From contig NC_061153.1 in NCBI RefSeq assembly GCF_905220365.1, forward strand, positions 10,064,001-10,128,000: a stretch of 64,000 nucleotides of DNA, given 5' to 3'. Positions 1-12,231 of the stretch are shown piece by piece; the stretch's first letter is position 1; every line of letters begins with the position of its first letter. A program made the translations under genes and the position numbers. This DNA is from Vanessa cardui. Taxonomy: Eukaryota; Arthropoda; Insecta; Lepidoptera; Nymphalidae. The notes under the pieces were generated by a model. It was not told the origin of the DNA, made no database searches, and saw only the letters and a list, made by a program, of their open reading frames with translations.

Positions 1-2564
1 AAATCACGTTAACCAATTTTGATAATTCTTTTTTTATTATAAAATATATACTTCAAGGGTAATTTGGTAAAAGTTTGGTAAGGTTCTGAGCACAGGATCC
101 ATGACAAAGTAACGGAACGGAAGGGAACGGAACAATTCTGAGGAGCACGTTAGCGATACTCAGTCGAATCTTTTATTTATAGGTTATTTGGATATTTGAG
201 TCACCTTCCGTAATGTGGTTATGTTTATGTAATTATCATAGTCGAATATTATAATCAACTAGCTACCCACCCCGGCTTCGCACGGGTGCAATACTGATAC
301 TAAATATACTACAGAATTTGTTTATTTACGACATCACATCGCAAACTTCTAAAATTATCAGTGTTTCTTTACTATATTGTTCATGTATTATATACACAAA
401 CCTTCCCCTTGAATCACACTATCTTTTAAAAAAACCGCATCAAAATCCGTTGCGTAGATTTAAAGATATAGGGACAGAGAAAGCGACTTTGTTTTATACT
501 ATGTAGTGATGGAACTCCTATACGGCTCGCAGTTAGGGTACGATATGGGGCAGAATTTCTTACTATCTTTAATCAAATTTCGTGTATGTGATGTGATGTC
601 ATATGATGTCCGAAATATAGTTAGTCTTTTTCAAAGGTTTTTTGCTGAGTTCGATTACAGCTCTTTCGAGGGATCCTTGTAGTTTACGCCGCGTGACGTA
701 TTAAATCCGCATTTTCGAAAGTCTATTTTTGCTTTATTCGCAAGTTTCCTTTGAAATTGTCCTCGAAATAGTTTCTGACTCATATAAACGGAAAGCTTAA
801 TCTATCCATATTAAAAAAAATAGTTAGTCAACATCAGCTTCACTTAAAATCAAAAAATAAATAAAAATTTTAACAAAAAGAAAAACCGACTTCAAACAAA
901 ACACTATTTTAAAACAAATGAATATGCACGAAAAAGTAATAAAAATAATTGCGTATTCAACATATTTTTTAGAGTCTTCCTAAGTTAAATGAAATGAAAA
1001 ATATTAGACTACTTAAAAGTCGATTAACGATTATATCATGTAGTTATAATTATTGTTATATTTGGAGTCGGTGTCAGCCAATAAAACCCTACAGTATATC
1101 TATCAAAAAACAATACGAGAATACTTTAACAAATATGTTTTTTACAAATTACCTTTTACTCAATAATATACTGAATCAATCAAGGGGCTCGTATCGCTTC
1201 TTTCTTTTGATTGTTGGGGCAAGGGCACCGTGGCTGACACCGACTCCAAATATAACAATAATTATAACTACATGATATAATCGTTAATCGACTTTTAAGT
1301 AGTCTAATATTTTTCATTTCATTTAACTTAGGAAGACTCTAAAAAATATGTTGAATACGCAATTATTTTTATTACTTTTTCGTGCATATTCATTTGTTTT
1401 AAAATAGTGTTTTGTTTGAAGTCGGTTTTTCTTTTTGTTAAATTTTTTATTTATTTTTTGATTTTAAGTGAAGCTGATGTTGACTAACTATTTTTTTTAA
1501 TATGGATAGATTAAGCTTTCCGTTTATATGAGTCAGAAACTATTTCGAGGACAATTTCAAAGGAAACTTGCGAATAAAGCAAAAATAGACTTTCGAAAAT
1601 GCGGATTTAATACGTCACGCGGCGTAAACTACAAGGATCCCTCGAAAGAGCTGTAATCGAACTCAGCAAAAAACCTTTGAAAAAGACTAACTATATTTCG
1701 GACATCATATGACATCACATCACATACACGAAATTTGATTAAAGATAGTAAGAAATTCTGCCCCATATCGTACCCTAACTGCGAGCCGTATAGGAGTTCC
1801 ATCACTACATAGTATAAAACAAAGTCGCTTTCTCTGTCCCTATATCTTTAAATCTACGCAACGGATTTTGATGCGGTTTTTTTAAAAGATAGTGTGATTC
1901 AAGGGGAAGGTTTGTGTATATAATACATGAACAATATAGTAAAGAAACACTGATAATTTTAGAAGTTTGCGATGTGATGTCGTATATAAACACATTCTGT
2001 AGTATATTTAGTATCAGTATTGCACCCGTGCGAAGCCGGGGTGCGTAGCTAGTTGATTATAATATTCGACTATGATAATTACATAAACATAACCACATTA
2101 CGGAAGGTGACTCAAATATTCAAATAACCTATAAATAAAAGATTCGACCGAGTATCGCTAACGTGCTCCTCAGAATTGTTCCGTTCCCTTCCGTTCCGTT
2201 ACTTTGTCATGGATCCTGTGCTCAGAACCTTACCAAACTTTCACCAAATTACCCTTGAAGTATATATTTTATAATAAAAAAAGAATTATCAAAATTGGTT
2301 AACGTGATTTTCAGCTATTCACCTATTTGTCGCGCATATACGTAATGCAAATTTAAGACTTATGTCGTTTTCACATGGATACCATCATCGGAAAAAAAAA
2401 ATAAAAAAATGGGACCCCACGGGAAGCACTACCTTTCAAACAAAAAAAAATTATCAAAATCGGTCCACCCAGTGAAAAGTTATGAGGTAACAAACATATA
2501 AAAAAAAAAAAAAAAAAAAAAAATACAGACGAATTGATAACCTCCTCCTTTTGGAAGTCGGTTG
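1..2564. repeat. Large palindromic foldback element FB1 (left end outside window)
   Basis: Bases 1-1080 are the near-perfect reverse complement of 1231-2310, with a 150-bp spacer at 1081-1230 bounded by GTGTCAGCCA / TGGCTGACAC. Right of the arm, 2311-2564 continues with poly-A/T-rich sequence and ends GGAAGTCGGTTG, immediately before LINE coding sequence. By symmetry about 254 bp of the left arm should lie before base 1. The solo copy at 18310-19626 starts with the same terminus (CAACCGACTTCC) and stops near the arm/spacer junction. Short ORFs inside (318-506, 994-1275, 1805-1993) are mirror images of each other or of the FB2 copy and not credible genes. No transposase is visible, so this is a non-autonomous element or an inverted duplication of one. 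I recognise the motifs as common lepidopteran repeats but cannot assign a superfamily. Confidence 0.85.
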
Positions 2565-4163
2565 AAAAGAGGGATCGTGCATTTCGTAAATTTAAGTCTG
2601 ACTGTACAGAACTTAACTGGTCTGTCTATAGGGCTGCAAGAAATAGGTGTAACCAGATGTGCAGAACTTATAAACGCCGATACATCTCTGATAAAATTTG
2701 TAACTCCTTCAGACACATTAAAATTTCTGAAGTCTATTGGCATCGGCAAAAATTCCGTCTCCTCCTGTTTTCGATGACAATATTAAACTCGATACTCTTT
2801 CAAAGATTCATTGCCTGCCAATATGTAAGGACACTTCATTTTCTTTCACCCTGGTGAGTGATGCTGACGTTCGGAAACGTATTATGGCAATTAAATCTAA
2901 AGCAATTGCATGTGATGAGATAGGTCGCACGATGATTTTACACATTTTAGAAGCATTATTGCCTTTAATAACCTACATTATTAATTTTTCCTCACGCACT
3001 GGTACTTTTCCCGAACTGTGGCGAAAATCCCTAGTTCTACCACTAGCTAAGATTCCAAATCCCTCTACGCCTTCCCATTATCGTCCTATTTCCATCCTTC
3101 CTTTTCTCTCAAAAATTTTGGAATCCATTGTCCACTTTCAATTATCCGAATATCTGTTGTCCTGTGACTTATTAAATCCACTTCAGTCTGGTTTTCGCCA
3201 TTGCCATAGCACTACTACTGCACTAATTAAAGTTACCGAGGATATTACAGAGGGGATGGAAAACAAGACTGTGACGATTCTCATACATTAGATATCAGTG
3301 GAAACTTGATTGGTTTATGTATTAATTTTTTATGTTTTCATATTACTGTTCTATTGTACTGTTTGTTTCCCGAAAATAAATAAATAAATAAATAAAAATA
3401 AATACTTATCGATTTTAGTAACGCGTTTAATGCAGTCGATCATGACTTATTACTCTCTCTTATATCTCGCATAAACATCTCAGACATCGCTCTCCAGTGG
3501 TTTTCTTATTATCTTCGGGTACGCAAGCAAGCAACTTGTGTTGGAACCGATAGATCGGACTGGTGCGATGTTGCTGCTGGTGTTCCTCAAGGCGGTATTC
3601 TTTCTCCACTACTATTTTCATTATTTATTAACTCTATTTCCTCAATTCTTTCATGCCAGTACCATCTTTATGCCGACGACTTGCAGCTTTATAAACAGTG
3701 CAGCGTAAACCACCTGGTTGACACTATTTCCGCCCTTAATAACGATCTCTCTCGTATTGCCTCTTGGTCAAAAAATTATGGAATTAGTGTTAACCCATCA
3801 AAATGCCAAGCTATTATTATTGGGAGCCCTAGACAGTTAGCTTTAATTCAAAGCCTACCACCCTTACCTGATTTATTATTTAATAACACTGTTATACCTA
3901 TTTCATCTAAGGTTAAAGATTTGGGTGTTTTAATCGATAACTCGTTGAAATGGTCTGACCAAGTCAATGAGGTTTCGCGTAAGTTTTATGCCACGCTACA
4001 CTCCATCATGCGCTTTAAAAACTTTTTGCCTATTAAATAAAAAATCCAACTGGTAAATTGTCTGTTATTACCAATTATAGATTATGGTGATGCATGTTAC
4101 CCCGATCTTAATGTAACACTTTTAAGTAAACTCGAAAGATTGCATAACACCTGCATAAATCAA
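2565..4163 (+). pseudogene. LINE-A2 ORF2 fragment (reverse transcriptase), 5' part lost
   Basis: Broken reading frames encode the middle of a LINE ORF2. The linker region reads AARNRCNQMCRTYKRRYIS, followed by RT blocks with SHYRPISILPFLSKILE, IDFSNAFNAVDHDLLL, AGVPQGGILSPLLF and the catalytic YADDLQLY (about 3670-3695), then the thumb motif VKDLGVLID. Several frameshifts and a stop after LPIK (near 4040) kill it. It is the same family as LINE-A1 (9290-12231). Its 5' end is cut by FB1 at 2564 and its 3' end by LINE-D1 at 4164; a 62-bp piece resumes at 5841. A 115-bp tail insertion sits at 3287-3401. Clade placement (CR1/L2/Daphne-like) is uncertain. Confidence 0.85.
3287..3401 (+). mobile_element. 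Short 3'-truncated retroelement tail inserted in LINE-A2
   Basis: The reading frame of LINE-A2 is interrupted exactly between VTILI and IDFSNAF. The insert ends in an (AATA)n-type tail and is flanked by ATAC on both sides (3283-3286 and 3402-3405), a plausible short target-site duplication. It has no coding capacity and looks like the last about 100 bp of a LINE or SINE transcript. The parent family is not recognised. Confidence 0.65.
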
Positions 4164-5840
4164 AAATCAAAATCAAAGTATACTTTATTCAAGTGGGCTT
4201 TTACAAGCACTTTTGAATCTTCATTTAACAATTAAGTGAAGCTACCACCGGTTCGGAAAGTAGATTCTACCGAGAAGAACCGGCAAGAAACTCAGTAGTT
4301 ACTCTTTTTCAACATTTATAAAAATACAGTCATGTTAGTTAATACAATTATTAAATTAATATATCCTGCCTGGAAGTCAACAGGTATTAATTCCACGCTT
4401 TTTTATCATCTACAAAATCTTGTATCGAATAATACGCCTTTTTCACCAATGTATTTTTTATAAACGATTTGAATTTACGAGACGGCAAAGTTAAAAATGT
4501 CTGTGGAATTTTATTATAGAAATGTATATCTTGCCCCAAGAAAGATTTATTGACTTTGCGGAGTCGGAAACTTGGCGTTATAAGCTTATCCTTACTTCTA
4601 GTGCATATACAATGATTATCACTGATTTTATCAAAGTGATCAATGTTACTGTGAATATACATGATATTGTTGTAAATATATTGCGACGCAACAGTGAGTA
4701 TTCTTACTCTGTTAAAAACATCCCGAAGAGAGTATCTAGCTCCAAGATTATAAATAAACCGAATTGCTCTCTTTTGTAAAATAAAGACAGATTTAATGTC
4801 TGCAGCGTTACCCCAAAATAATATGCCATATGACATAATACTGTGAAAATAACCAAAATAAAGTAAACGAGCAGTATCAATATCAGTTAGTTGTCTAACT
4901 TTTCTAACCGCGTATGCTGCGGAGCTGAGTCTCCCTGTTAGGGACGACAAATGGGGACTCCACTGAAGTGTGGAATCCAATTCTATTCCCAAGAACACCG
5001 TAGTATCGGCTACATCAAGCGGGCCACCGCTTAAAGATATATTATAATTTTGCTTTCTAACATTGTGTAGGGTAAAAACTACACATTATGTTTTTTGAGT
5101 ATTCAAAACCAAATTATTTACATTAAACTAATCTTGTATCTGTGATAAGGCACCGTTCACATCGTCATAGTCAGTTTTTTTACCGTCAACCTTAAAAATC
5201 AGTGAAGTATCGTCAGCAAACAATACTATATCACAAATACCTTTAACAAAGAAAGGAAGGTCATTTATATATACTAGAAATAGAAAGGGACCCAAAATTG
5301 AACCTTGTGGAACGCCCATTTTTAGCATAGACCCAGTAGACTTTATTCCATTAATGAAAACTTGCTGGATTCTTTGACTTAAGTATGAAGCAATGACATC
5401 AAGAGCCCTACCTTTAACGCCGTAATATTTGAGCTTATAAAGAAGCGTCTCGTGTTCTACACAATCAAATGCTTTAGATAAATCACAGAATACTCCAATA
5501 GCATTCTGTGATTTCTCCCAAGCATCGTAAATATGCTTAAGAAGCGCTATTCCCGCATCAGTTGTTGATCGACCTCTTGTAAAACCAAATTGCTCACTAT
5601 GAAAAATTTTATTTGTACCAAAATGGATAAGAAGTTGATTTAAAATATTTTTTTCGAAAATTTTAGTTAAAGATGGGAGTATTGAAATAGGCCTGTAATT
5701 ACTGGGATCGCTCCTATTTCCATTCTTAAAAAGTGGTAAGACTTTACTACATTTTAACAAGTCAGGAAATGAACCCGTGTCCAAACTCTTGTTAAAAATT
5801 AAATACATACGATTTATATATGGCCTCCGTAAATTTGAGC
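4164..5840 (-). pseudogene. LINE-D1, 5'-truncated ORF2 (RT) with 3' UTR
   Basis: On the minus strand 5844-4387 encodes the RT domain and C-terminus of a LINE ORF2. Visible blocks are KVLPLFKNGNRSDPSNYRPI, FCDLSKAFDCVEHETLL, GVPQGSILGPFLFLVYINDL and the catalytic FADDTSLIF, then the thumb FLGIELDSTLQWSPHL and a C-terminal LRKVNKSFLGQDIHFYNKIP. Frame is kept across 5128-4998; only two in-frame stops (a TAG and a TAA) interrupt it. The 3' UTR ends in a TTTGATTTT-type tail at 4164-4185. The endonuclease and ORF1 are absent, consistent with 5' truncation during target-primed reverse transcription. It is inserted in LINE-A2. LINE-D2 (16883-20338) is the same family. Confidence 0.85.
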
Positions 5841-5902
5841 ACATTTCTTCATATCGGTTAATGCTTAATTGGCTACCTATTAAATATCGTAGGCATTTAA
5901 GA
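5841..5902 (+). pseudogene. LINE-A2 continuation (62 bp)
   Basis: After LINE-D1 a short plus-strand piece translates as HISSYRLMLNWLPIKYRRHL. This matches the post-RT region of this LINE group (compare HISDFRKKLEWLPIRLRRNT in LINE-B1). It shows LINE-D1 landed inside LINE-A2. It is cut again at 5903 by the TATCT-repeat tail of LINE-B1. Confidence 0.65.
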
Positions 5903-6000
5903 ATAAGATAAGATAAGATAAATATACTTTATTGTACACCGAAACAGAAAAAATACAAGAAGCAACACAACAAAATATCAAACACGGTACAAAAGGCGGT

Positions 6001-6027
6001 CTTATCGCTAAAAGAGCGATCTCTTCC
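6001..6027 (-). promoter_or_regulatory. LINE-B1 3'-UTR stem-loop
   Basis: Read on the minus strand, GGAAGAGATCGCT, a loop, then AGCGATAAG form a stem with ATCGCT pairing AGCGAT. Equivalent hairpins with compensatory changes occur in the other B-type and E-type 3' ends here, suggesting the RNA structure recognised by the LINE reverse transcriptase. Function is inferred from location and conservation. Confidence 0.65.
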
Positions 6028-8121
6028 AGACAACCTTACGATAGAGGACATTCAATACTCTAAGAAAGGGGTTCGGAGGTGTACACCTTTTAGGTAAATC
6101 ATATATACACAAACATAACATATCTACATAACATACATACATACGATTAATACATGTTATATATAACATATAAATACGTGTATAAACAAAATAATACATA
6201 TGTTTTATAAATAAATTCAAATACATTAAAATACATACTTATATATAAAGTATTATTATATTTCATAAATAAAATTACAACGATTTACAATGACAAATAA
6301 TAGTTTTTTAGAAGCCTCTTAAAAGCAGCAACGGATTGTGCACGTCTTATATTTATGGGCAAGGAGTTCCACAAGCGTACTGCTTGGACAGAGAAGGATT
6401 TAGTAAAAAAGGAAGAAGTATGGGAAGGAGTTTTAAGAGTAAGGTTTTGTTCCGAGCGAAGACTGCGGAAATGGGAATCACTAAGGAATTGGAAGGACTG
6501 TTTTAGATAAATAGGGGCATTGGGGTTGAAAAGTATACAGTAGAGAAGAGAGAGAATGTGTGTATTCCTGCGAAGGCGGATCGGGAGCCACTCGAGCTTT
6601 TTGCGAAAATCGGAAATGTGGTCATACTTGCGAAGCCCAAATATGAACCTGATGCAAAAATTTTGAATGCGCTCAAGTTTGTTCAACTGATCTTCTCTAA
6701 GATCAAGATAACAGCAATCTGCATAATCAAGAATTGGTAAAAGGATAGATTGTGCTAACGCAATTTTGGTGGCAATCGGTAAAAGGTTACGTAGTCTACA
6801 TAAGGAACCAACAGCAACAAACATTTTTTTGCTTACCTCACTCATTTGTGGATTCCAAGAAAGGGATTCCAATCTAATATTATACCCAGATTTTTGATTT
6901 TATCACTGTATGGAATTATGGCATTGTCAAATAATATAGGGGATAAAAGAGAAAAATCTATTCGTGACATTAATATTGGACTGCCAATAATAATAGATTG
7001 ACACTTTAGTGGATTTATTTTGAGACCGAATGAATTGCTCCAACTTAAGATCTTTTTTTAAGTCTGAGTTAATTGTCTGTATTGTCAGTGGTAAATCTAT
7101 TAACTTAGAGTGACTAGAGTGACAGTAAATCTGAAAATCGTCGGCATACAGGTGGTAGAGAGAAGATATATTGTGAGTTATGGAATTAATAAGAATCGAA
7201 AATAGCAGAGGTGAAAGCACTCCGCCTTGGGGCACACCGGCATTTAAAATTGACCAATCAGAATAAGACTCCTGAACTCGGATTCTTTGTCTGCGGCCAT
7301 GTAGATAACAACGAAACCAGTCAATTACAGTAGGAGATATATTAAGAGAACTTAAAATAACCAGTAATATGTCAAAATCAACAGTATTGAAGGCATTACT
7401 GAAATCCAAAAATGTAACTTCCTGGTTATCCATAGCTAATCTGATGTCATCGGCGATCTTAACTAAAGCAGTAGCCGTACTATGTTTCCGTACAAGTTCG
7501 GAATCCCGACTGAAGTGGGTTAAATAGTTACTTTTGGTTAGGAATAAATTAAGTTGTTGGTAAACAAGGCGCTCCAGGACTTTTGAGAGAAAAGGAAGTA
7601 TGGATATAGGGCGGAAATCACTATAGGACGATGGATTAACTTTTTTCGGTAATGGGACAATTTGAGCGTCTTTCCAGGAGGAAGGATAAATACCAGTATT
7701 AATGGAATTATTAAATCCAATCGGATTAGATTGGATTGATGATAGGAATTATCATTTTACGGCTAATGCAGTCAGCGCCGACAGTATCAGAATTTATAGC
7801 TAAAATATTCTTCTTAATATCACCCTCAGTTAATTGACTAAAACTAAAAGATGGGAATGCTGTAGTGGATGAAGCAGAAAGATTATTTATTGTTTTTGAT
7901 TTGACAGTGCCATCGATAGCAACTGCTGACGTGAAATGACTATTGAGCTGATTAAGATCGACATTATTTAAGTTTGTATCCGACTGAGCTTTCCCAACTC
8001 CAAGAGATTTCAGAAATTTCCAAACTTTAGAGGTATCGCCCTCCTCAACTACAGCTTTGTGAATATGCCGTCGATGTGTGTCTCTACACAGCCTGTTGCA
8101 ACGATTTCGATACTTTATATA

Positions 8122-8698
8122 TAGGGTTGGCAACTAAGTGATTGCCGATTTCAAACAAGAAGGAAAAATTTGAAATTTTTCCATAAAACGAGTTTTTGCT
8201 ATATCCAAACATTTTTAATGCATGTGTGCGATACATTGAGTTTCTGTGCAATATCACGACGTGTTGTGCAATCTGAATCAATAATGGCCCTGATATGGGT
8301 ACCATCGACTTCGACTGGGCAGCCAGATCGTTGAGCATTTTCCGATGAAAAATCACCAGAACGAATTCTGGCAAATCAATTTCGACACTGCCTTTCTTTC
8401 AAGGCTCCATTTCCGTATACGGCATATAACTTCTTTTGTGCTTGCGAGGCGTTCTTGCCTTTTCGGAAGTAATACAATAAAATTTTTGAAGTGCACGTCC
8501 TGTTCTTCTATTTTTTAATTGGGATAAAAACAAAACTAAGGCACTAATCGATATATATTTTTTTACTAAATTAAAGTGAGAAGTCTAAACAATTAGAAAA
8601 AAAATATATGTTAGGTGCTTTGACCACTTTCACAAAACAAAAAAAAGCCTAAAGTCCACCTATCCACAAAATCGGCAATCACTTAGTTGCCAACCCAA
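8122..8698 (-). mobile_element. Internally deleted mariner element
   Basis: Terminal inverted repeats of 28 bp (GGGTTGGCAACTAAGTGATT... at 8124-8151 and its complement ending at 8696) are flanked by TA at 8120-8121 and 8699-8700, the Tc1/mariner target. Only about 577 bp remain, against about 1.3 kb for an intact mariner. The coding remnant inside covers the N-terminal DNA-binding region. It interrupts LINE-B1 ORF2. Confidence 0.88.
8160..8490 (-). pseudogene. Mariner transposase N-terminal remnant
   Basis: Minus-strand translation gives ILLYYFRKGKNASQAQKK, then a region resembling FARIRSGDFSSENAQRSG and CPVEVDGTHIRAIIDSD, followed by IAQKLNVSHTCIKNVW. This is the paired helix-turn-helix DNA-binding half typical of mariner transposases. 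Two in-frame stops are present and the whole DD34D catalytic domain is missing, so it cannot act in cis. Family assignment rests on the motif order and the TIRs; the subfamily is not certain. Confidence 0.85.
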
Positions 8699-9002
8699 TA
8701 TTTTACTTTATTTTTCTTTATTCGAGTCTGACGGATTAGATTTATATTTGGTAGCATTTTCTGCCAGCCAACCCAGAATAGTGCAGGAGAGAAGTCAGTA
8801 GGGTGTGCACAGAAGTTAAAGAAAAATTTAAAATATATACATAGCTATAGACCCCTATACATATATATATAATAATAATACAGTAAATTAATTAAATCGA
8901 TGTTATACATAATATAAAATACACAAATATACATATACATAATATACATAAATATGCACAAACATATACATATATAAGTACATAAATATTTAAAATATAT
9001 AA

Positions 9003-9251
9003 AAGTAACAGCCTGTAAATTCCCACTGCTGGGCTAAAGGCCTCCTCTCCCTTTAAGGAGAAGGTTTGGAACATATTCCACCACGCTGTTCCAATGCGGG
9101 TTGGTGGAATACACATGTGGCAGAATTTGTATGAAATTTGTCACATGCAGGTTTCCTCACGATGTTTTCCTTCACCGCTGAGCACGAGATGAATTATAAA
9201 GACGAATTAAGCACATGAATCAGCGGTGCTTGCCTGGGTTTGAACCCGCAA
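9003..9251 (-). mobile_element. SINE, minus strand, tRNA-like head truncated
   Basis: The sequence is the complement of most of the SINE at 31952-32267, including the block around GCCTCCTCTCC, the TTCCACCACGCTGTTCCAA block and the B-box region GGTTTGAACCC complement at 9238-9248. The A-box end beyond 9251 is absent. It lies just downstream of the LINE-A1 stop codon, in that element's 3' UTR. Confidence 0.85.
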
Positions 9252-9289
9252 TCCAATCCAATTATGATAATAATATTGATGAAAAGACA

Positions 9290-12231
9290 TCACACAGTGT
9301 TGACAGACGACAGATAAAATTCTTTTACTTGGCGCTTGAAGGAATCGCGCGATGGAGCTCTACGAATAGAATCAGGCAAAGTGTTCCAAAGCCGGGCTGC
9401 AACTAGAGAGAAAGAGTTGGAAACAAAGCCAGATTTATGGGAAGGTATGAAAAGGGTAAGGAATTGAGAGGATCGTAAGGGCTTATTATGAGTAGAGGAA
9501 AGAAGAGAAAATTTAGAGGATAGGTAAGTGGGAGCATTAGGGTCGGTAAGAATAGAGTAGAGAAGACATAGAAGCCGAGTATATCTACGTTCCCGTATAG
9601 GAAGCCAGTGTAACTGTTTCCTAAAACGAGAAACGTGGTCGAATTTACGTAAAAGAAGCTAAAGATGCAGCGAATGCCAGTGTTAAGGAGACGATTAAGT
9701 TTATGCAGGTGTTCTTCCGACAGATCGAGATAGCAGGAGTCACCGTAATCAAGAATTGGAACCAAGAGGGTAGTAACGAGCTGGATTTTAGTTTCCATGG
9801 GCAAAAAATTTTTTAAACGCATCATGGAATGCATAGTGGCGTAGAACCTACGAGAAACTTCTTTAATATGTTCCCCCCAAGTGAGTTTACTGTCAATGAT
9901 AATGCCGAGGTCTTTAACACTACTACTGAACTCTATCGGTATATTATTATATCTTAGGCTGGGCAGAGTCAGAACATCTAGCTTAGCTAGCTGTCTCCTG
10001 CTGCCTATAATGATGGCTTGACACTTGGATGGATTGACAGTGATACCATATTTAGCGGACCAAAGAGAAATGCGGTGGAGATTGTCATTTATGGAGTTAA
10101 TAGCCGCGGCAAGATCATTGACAGCAGAGTGTTCGTAGAGCTGCAAGTCATCGGCATACAGATGGTAGTGCGAAGTTAAAATTTTAGTGATGGCGTTTAT
10201 AAAAACAGAAAATAACAGAGGAGATAATATGCCGCCTTGAGGAACGCCGGCACTCACTTCGCACCAATCAGATTGTAGCTGACCAATGCGTGTGGATTGC
10301 CGGCGCCCTCGAAGATAAGAAGAAAACCATTCAACAGTAGATTCTGACAAGTTAGCATGGGAAAGAAATGCAAGAAGGAGGTCATGGTCTACTGCATTGA
10401 AAGCATTGCTAAAGTCAATTAGCACGAGCACTGTGAGTTGCTGGTTTTCCATGGCGATACGAATATCGTCCGTGACCTTTAACAATGCTGTTGTTGTGCT
10501 GTGATCTGGACGAAAGCCCGATTGGAGTGGATTGAATAAGTCGCATTTATGAAGGTAGCAAGAGATTTGTTGATGTGCAATGGACTCCAGGATTTTGGAT
10601 AAAAAGGGGAGGATTGTTATAGGACGAAAGTGAGAAGGTAGCGAAGGATTTGATATTTTAGGGAGTGGGAGAACAAAAGCCTTGCGCCACATCTCAGGAA
10701 ATGTACTCGTGGAAAAGGAGAAGTTTACGATGTGAGTTATGGAGGGAATTAGAAAATTGAGGATAAGGGTAATCATAATTCGACTTACTCCATCGCAACC
10801 AACCGCCTTAGATTTGATCGAAAGAATGGTTTTCTTAACATCATTCTCCGTAATAGGAGAAAAGCTGAAAGGTGGGGAAGTGATTCTAGGCAAGCCATGT
10901 ATTTCAGAAAGCGTTGAAAGTTTAGTTTGCAAGTCGAGGACTGGAGGTGAAGAGAAGTGAAGATTGAGATTGTTTAAATCCAATTGAGATTGATCAGACA
11001 AAGTTTGAGACTTGCCAATACCGAGGGTATTTAAAAATTTTAAAGCTTCCTCGGGAGAAGATTCACGTATTTTGTCAAAGATATATCGGCGTTTGAGCTT
11101 CCTACACAACTGATTGCAGCGATTCCTTGCAGCTTTATAAGCTGACCAGTTGAGAGCAGAACGGTCCCTCTTATACTTACGGAAGGCTTTATCCCTCTTG
11201 ACTCTCGCTTTTCTTAAATCGTCATTAAACCAAAGGTTTGAAATTTTTTTTATTTTAACAAGACGTAGAGGCGAGTGTCGGTCGAATAATTCAATTAATT
11301 TAGAGCACAGAAAATGCAACTTCTCGTCAATTGACGACAACACCTCTATCTGCGTCCAAGGAATAAGAGTAGCATCTTCCAATAACCTATCGAGATCTAG
11401 GTAACGGTAGCTTCGCAGCAGCAGCATCTTGGGTTTGGGCTTAGGTGATCTGAATTTAAAGGAGGCGAATATTAGATCGTGGTGAGAGAATTCCGGCGCT
11501 GAAAACTGACCAAATTTAGAGACCAAGTCATCTTTAGACGTTATAATTAAGTCTAAGAGACTGTCGGGACCATCGATTGGGTGGTGTGTTGCAGCGAGCG
11601 GTGAAACCTGGAGGTTAAAGGAGTCTAGTAAAAATCTGAGCTTAGACGACCGATAATTATTCTTGATCAGACAGGTGTTGATATCTCCCATTACAACAAG
11701 ATTAATGTACTTAGGCATCAGATTCTCGAAGAGGGACTCAAGAGAAGAGAAATAATTGATATTGGGGGGACAATAGACCACTCCAAGGGCTATCTTGGTG
11801 CCTACATCTATCTCGATGAATAAATATTCAGATGATGCGTTATACTGGGAAGTTGATTGACAGATAAGTTTGTAAGGGATGTGACTTTTTAAATATATTG
11901 CAACGCCCCCACCAGTTTTTCCGATTCGATCATTCCTGATTAAGATGTAATTAGGCATAGAAAAAGAAGTAGAAAGAAGAGAAGGTTTTAACCAGGTCTC
12001 GGAAATAAGAACAGCATGAATGGATGCCTGGTTAAATGTAGAAAAGATATCGGAAAAATGACTTGGAACACTTTGTGCATTGATGTGACAAATATTTAAA
12101 TTCTTACGAAAATGTGAGAATTCATTAGACAGTAAATCTCCTAGTAATTGAAAATTATCATCAGTACTAAGGAAGGAAATGTCGTCATCATCATCTCTTG
12201 CAGAATAAAATGATTCAGAGCTTGAATTCAT
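9290..12231 (-). CDS. LINE-A1 ORF2: endonuclease-reverse transcriptase, one frameshift near the C-terminus
   Basis: The best-preserved pol-like ORF here. The ATG at 12231 opens an acidic N-terminus, then an APE-type endonuclease (about residues 45-270) with INAQS, SETWLKP, GDINTCL, LLDLI and a SHHD motif. A linker has AARNRCNQLCRKLKRRYI. The RT (about 480-760) shows ITILPFLSKILE, LIDFSNAFNAVDHDLLL, AGVPQGGILSPLLFSVFINA and the catalytic YADDLQLY. The frame stays open for about 845 codons; a shift near 9660 leads to an off-frame tail ending at 9403, while the family C-terminus (AARLWNTLPDSIRRAPS) lies in another frame and stops at 9290-9292. It would nick DNA and copy LINE RNA. Clade is uncertain (CR1/L2/Daphne-like). 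Confidence 0.88.

Larger units (their letters stand above)
5903..8760 (-). pseudogene. LINE-B1, 3' half: ORF2 RT region and 3' UTR
   Basis: Minus-strand fragments between 8757 and 6285 encode, in order, KYKSNPSDSNKEK, RNRCNRLCRDTHRRHIH, the RT block VTFLDFSNAFNTVDFDILL, AGVPQGGVLSPLLFSILIN, the catalytic YADDFQIY, and the C-terminal region LERIQNFCIRFIFGLRKYDH ending in NYYLSL and a stop at 6285. Frames are broken several times. The 3' UTR carries the conserved hairpin (6001-6027) and ends in a (TTATC)n tail at 5905-5930. A mariner remnant splits it at 8122-8698. The missing 5' half is probably at 14354-15292, separated by LINE-A1; about 50 codons would have been lost at the join, so that link is inference. 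Confidence 0.8.

Noticed and set aside
318..506. 62-residue ORF repeated at 1805-1993 and 18872-19060
   Set aside because: It lies within foldback arms, appears on opposite strands by mirror symmetry, and has no protein-like features.
994..1275. 93-residue ORF across the FB1 centre
   Set aside because: It spans the arm/spacer boundary and is composed of palindrome sequence; no recognisable domain.
4999..5127. Programmed stop readthrough or recoding in LINE-D1
   Set aside because: Two different stop codons interrupt an otherwise good frame, but the copy is truncated and old; nonsense mutation is the simpler explanation.
8700..8760. AATAAAG-rich sequence as the LINE-A1 3' tail
   Set aside because: Its minus-strand translation KYKSNPSDSNKEK matches LINE-B2 ORF2 (KYKMNPTDKNREK) at the right position next to the mariner, so it is assigned to LINE-B1 coding sequence.
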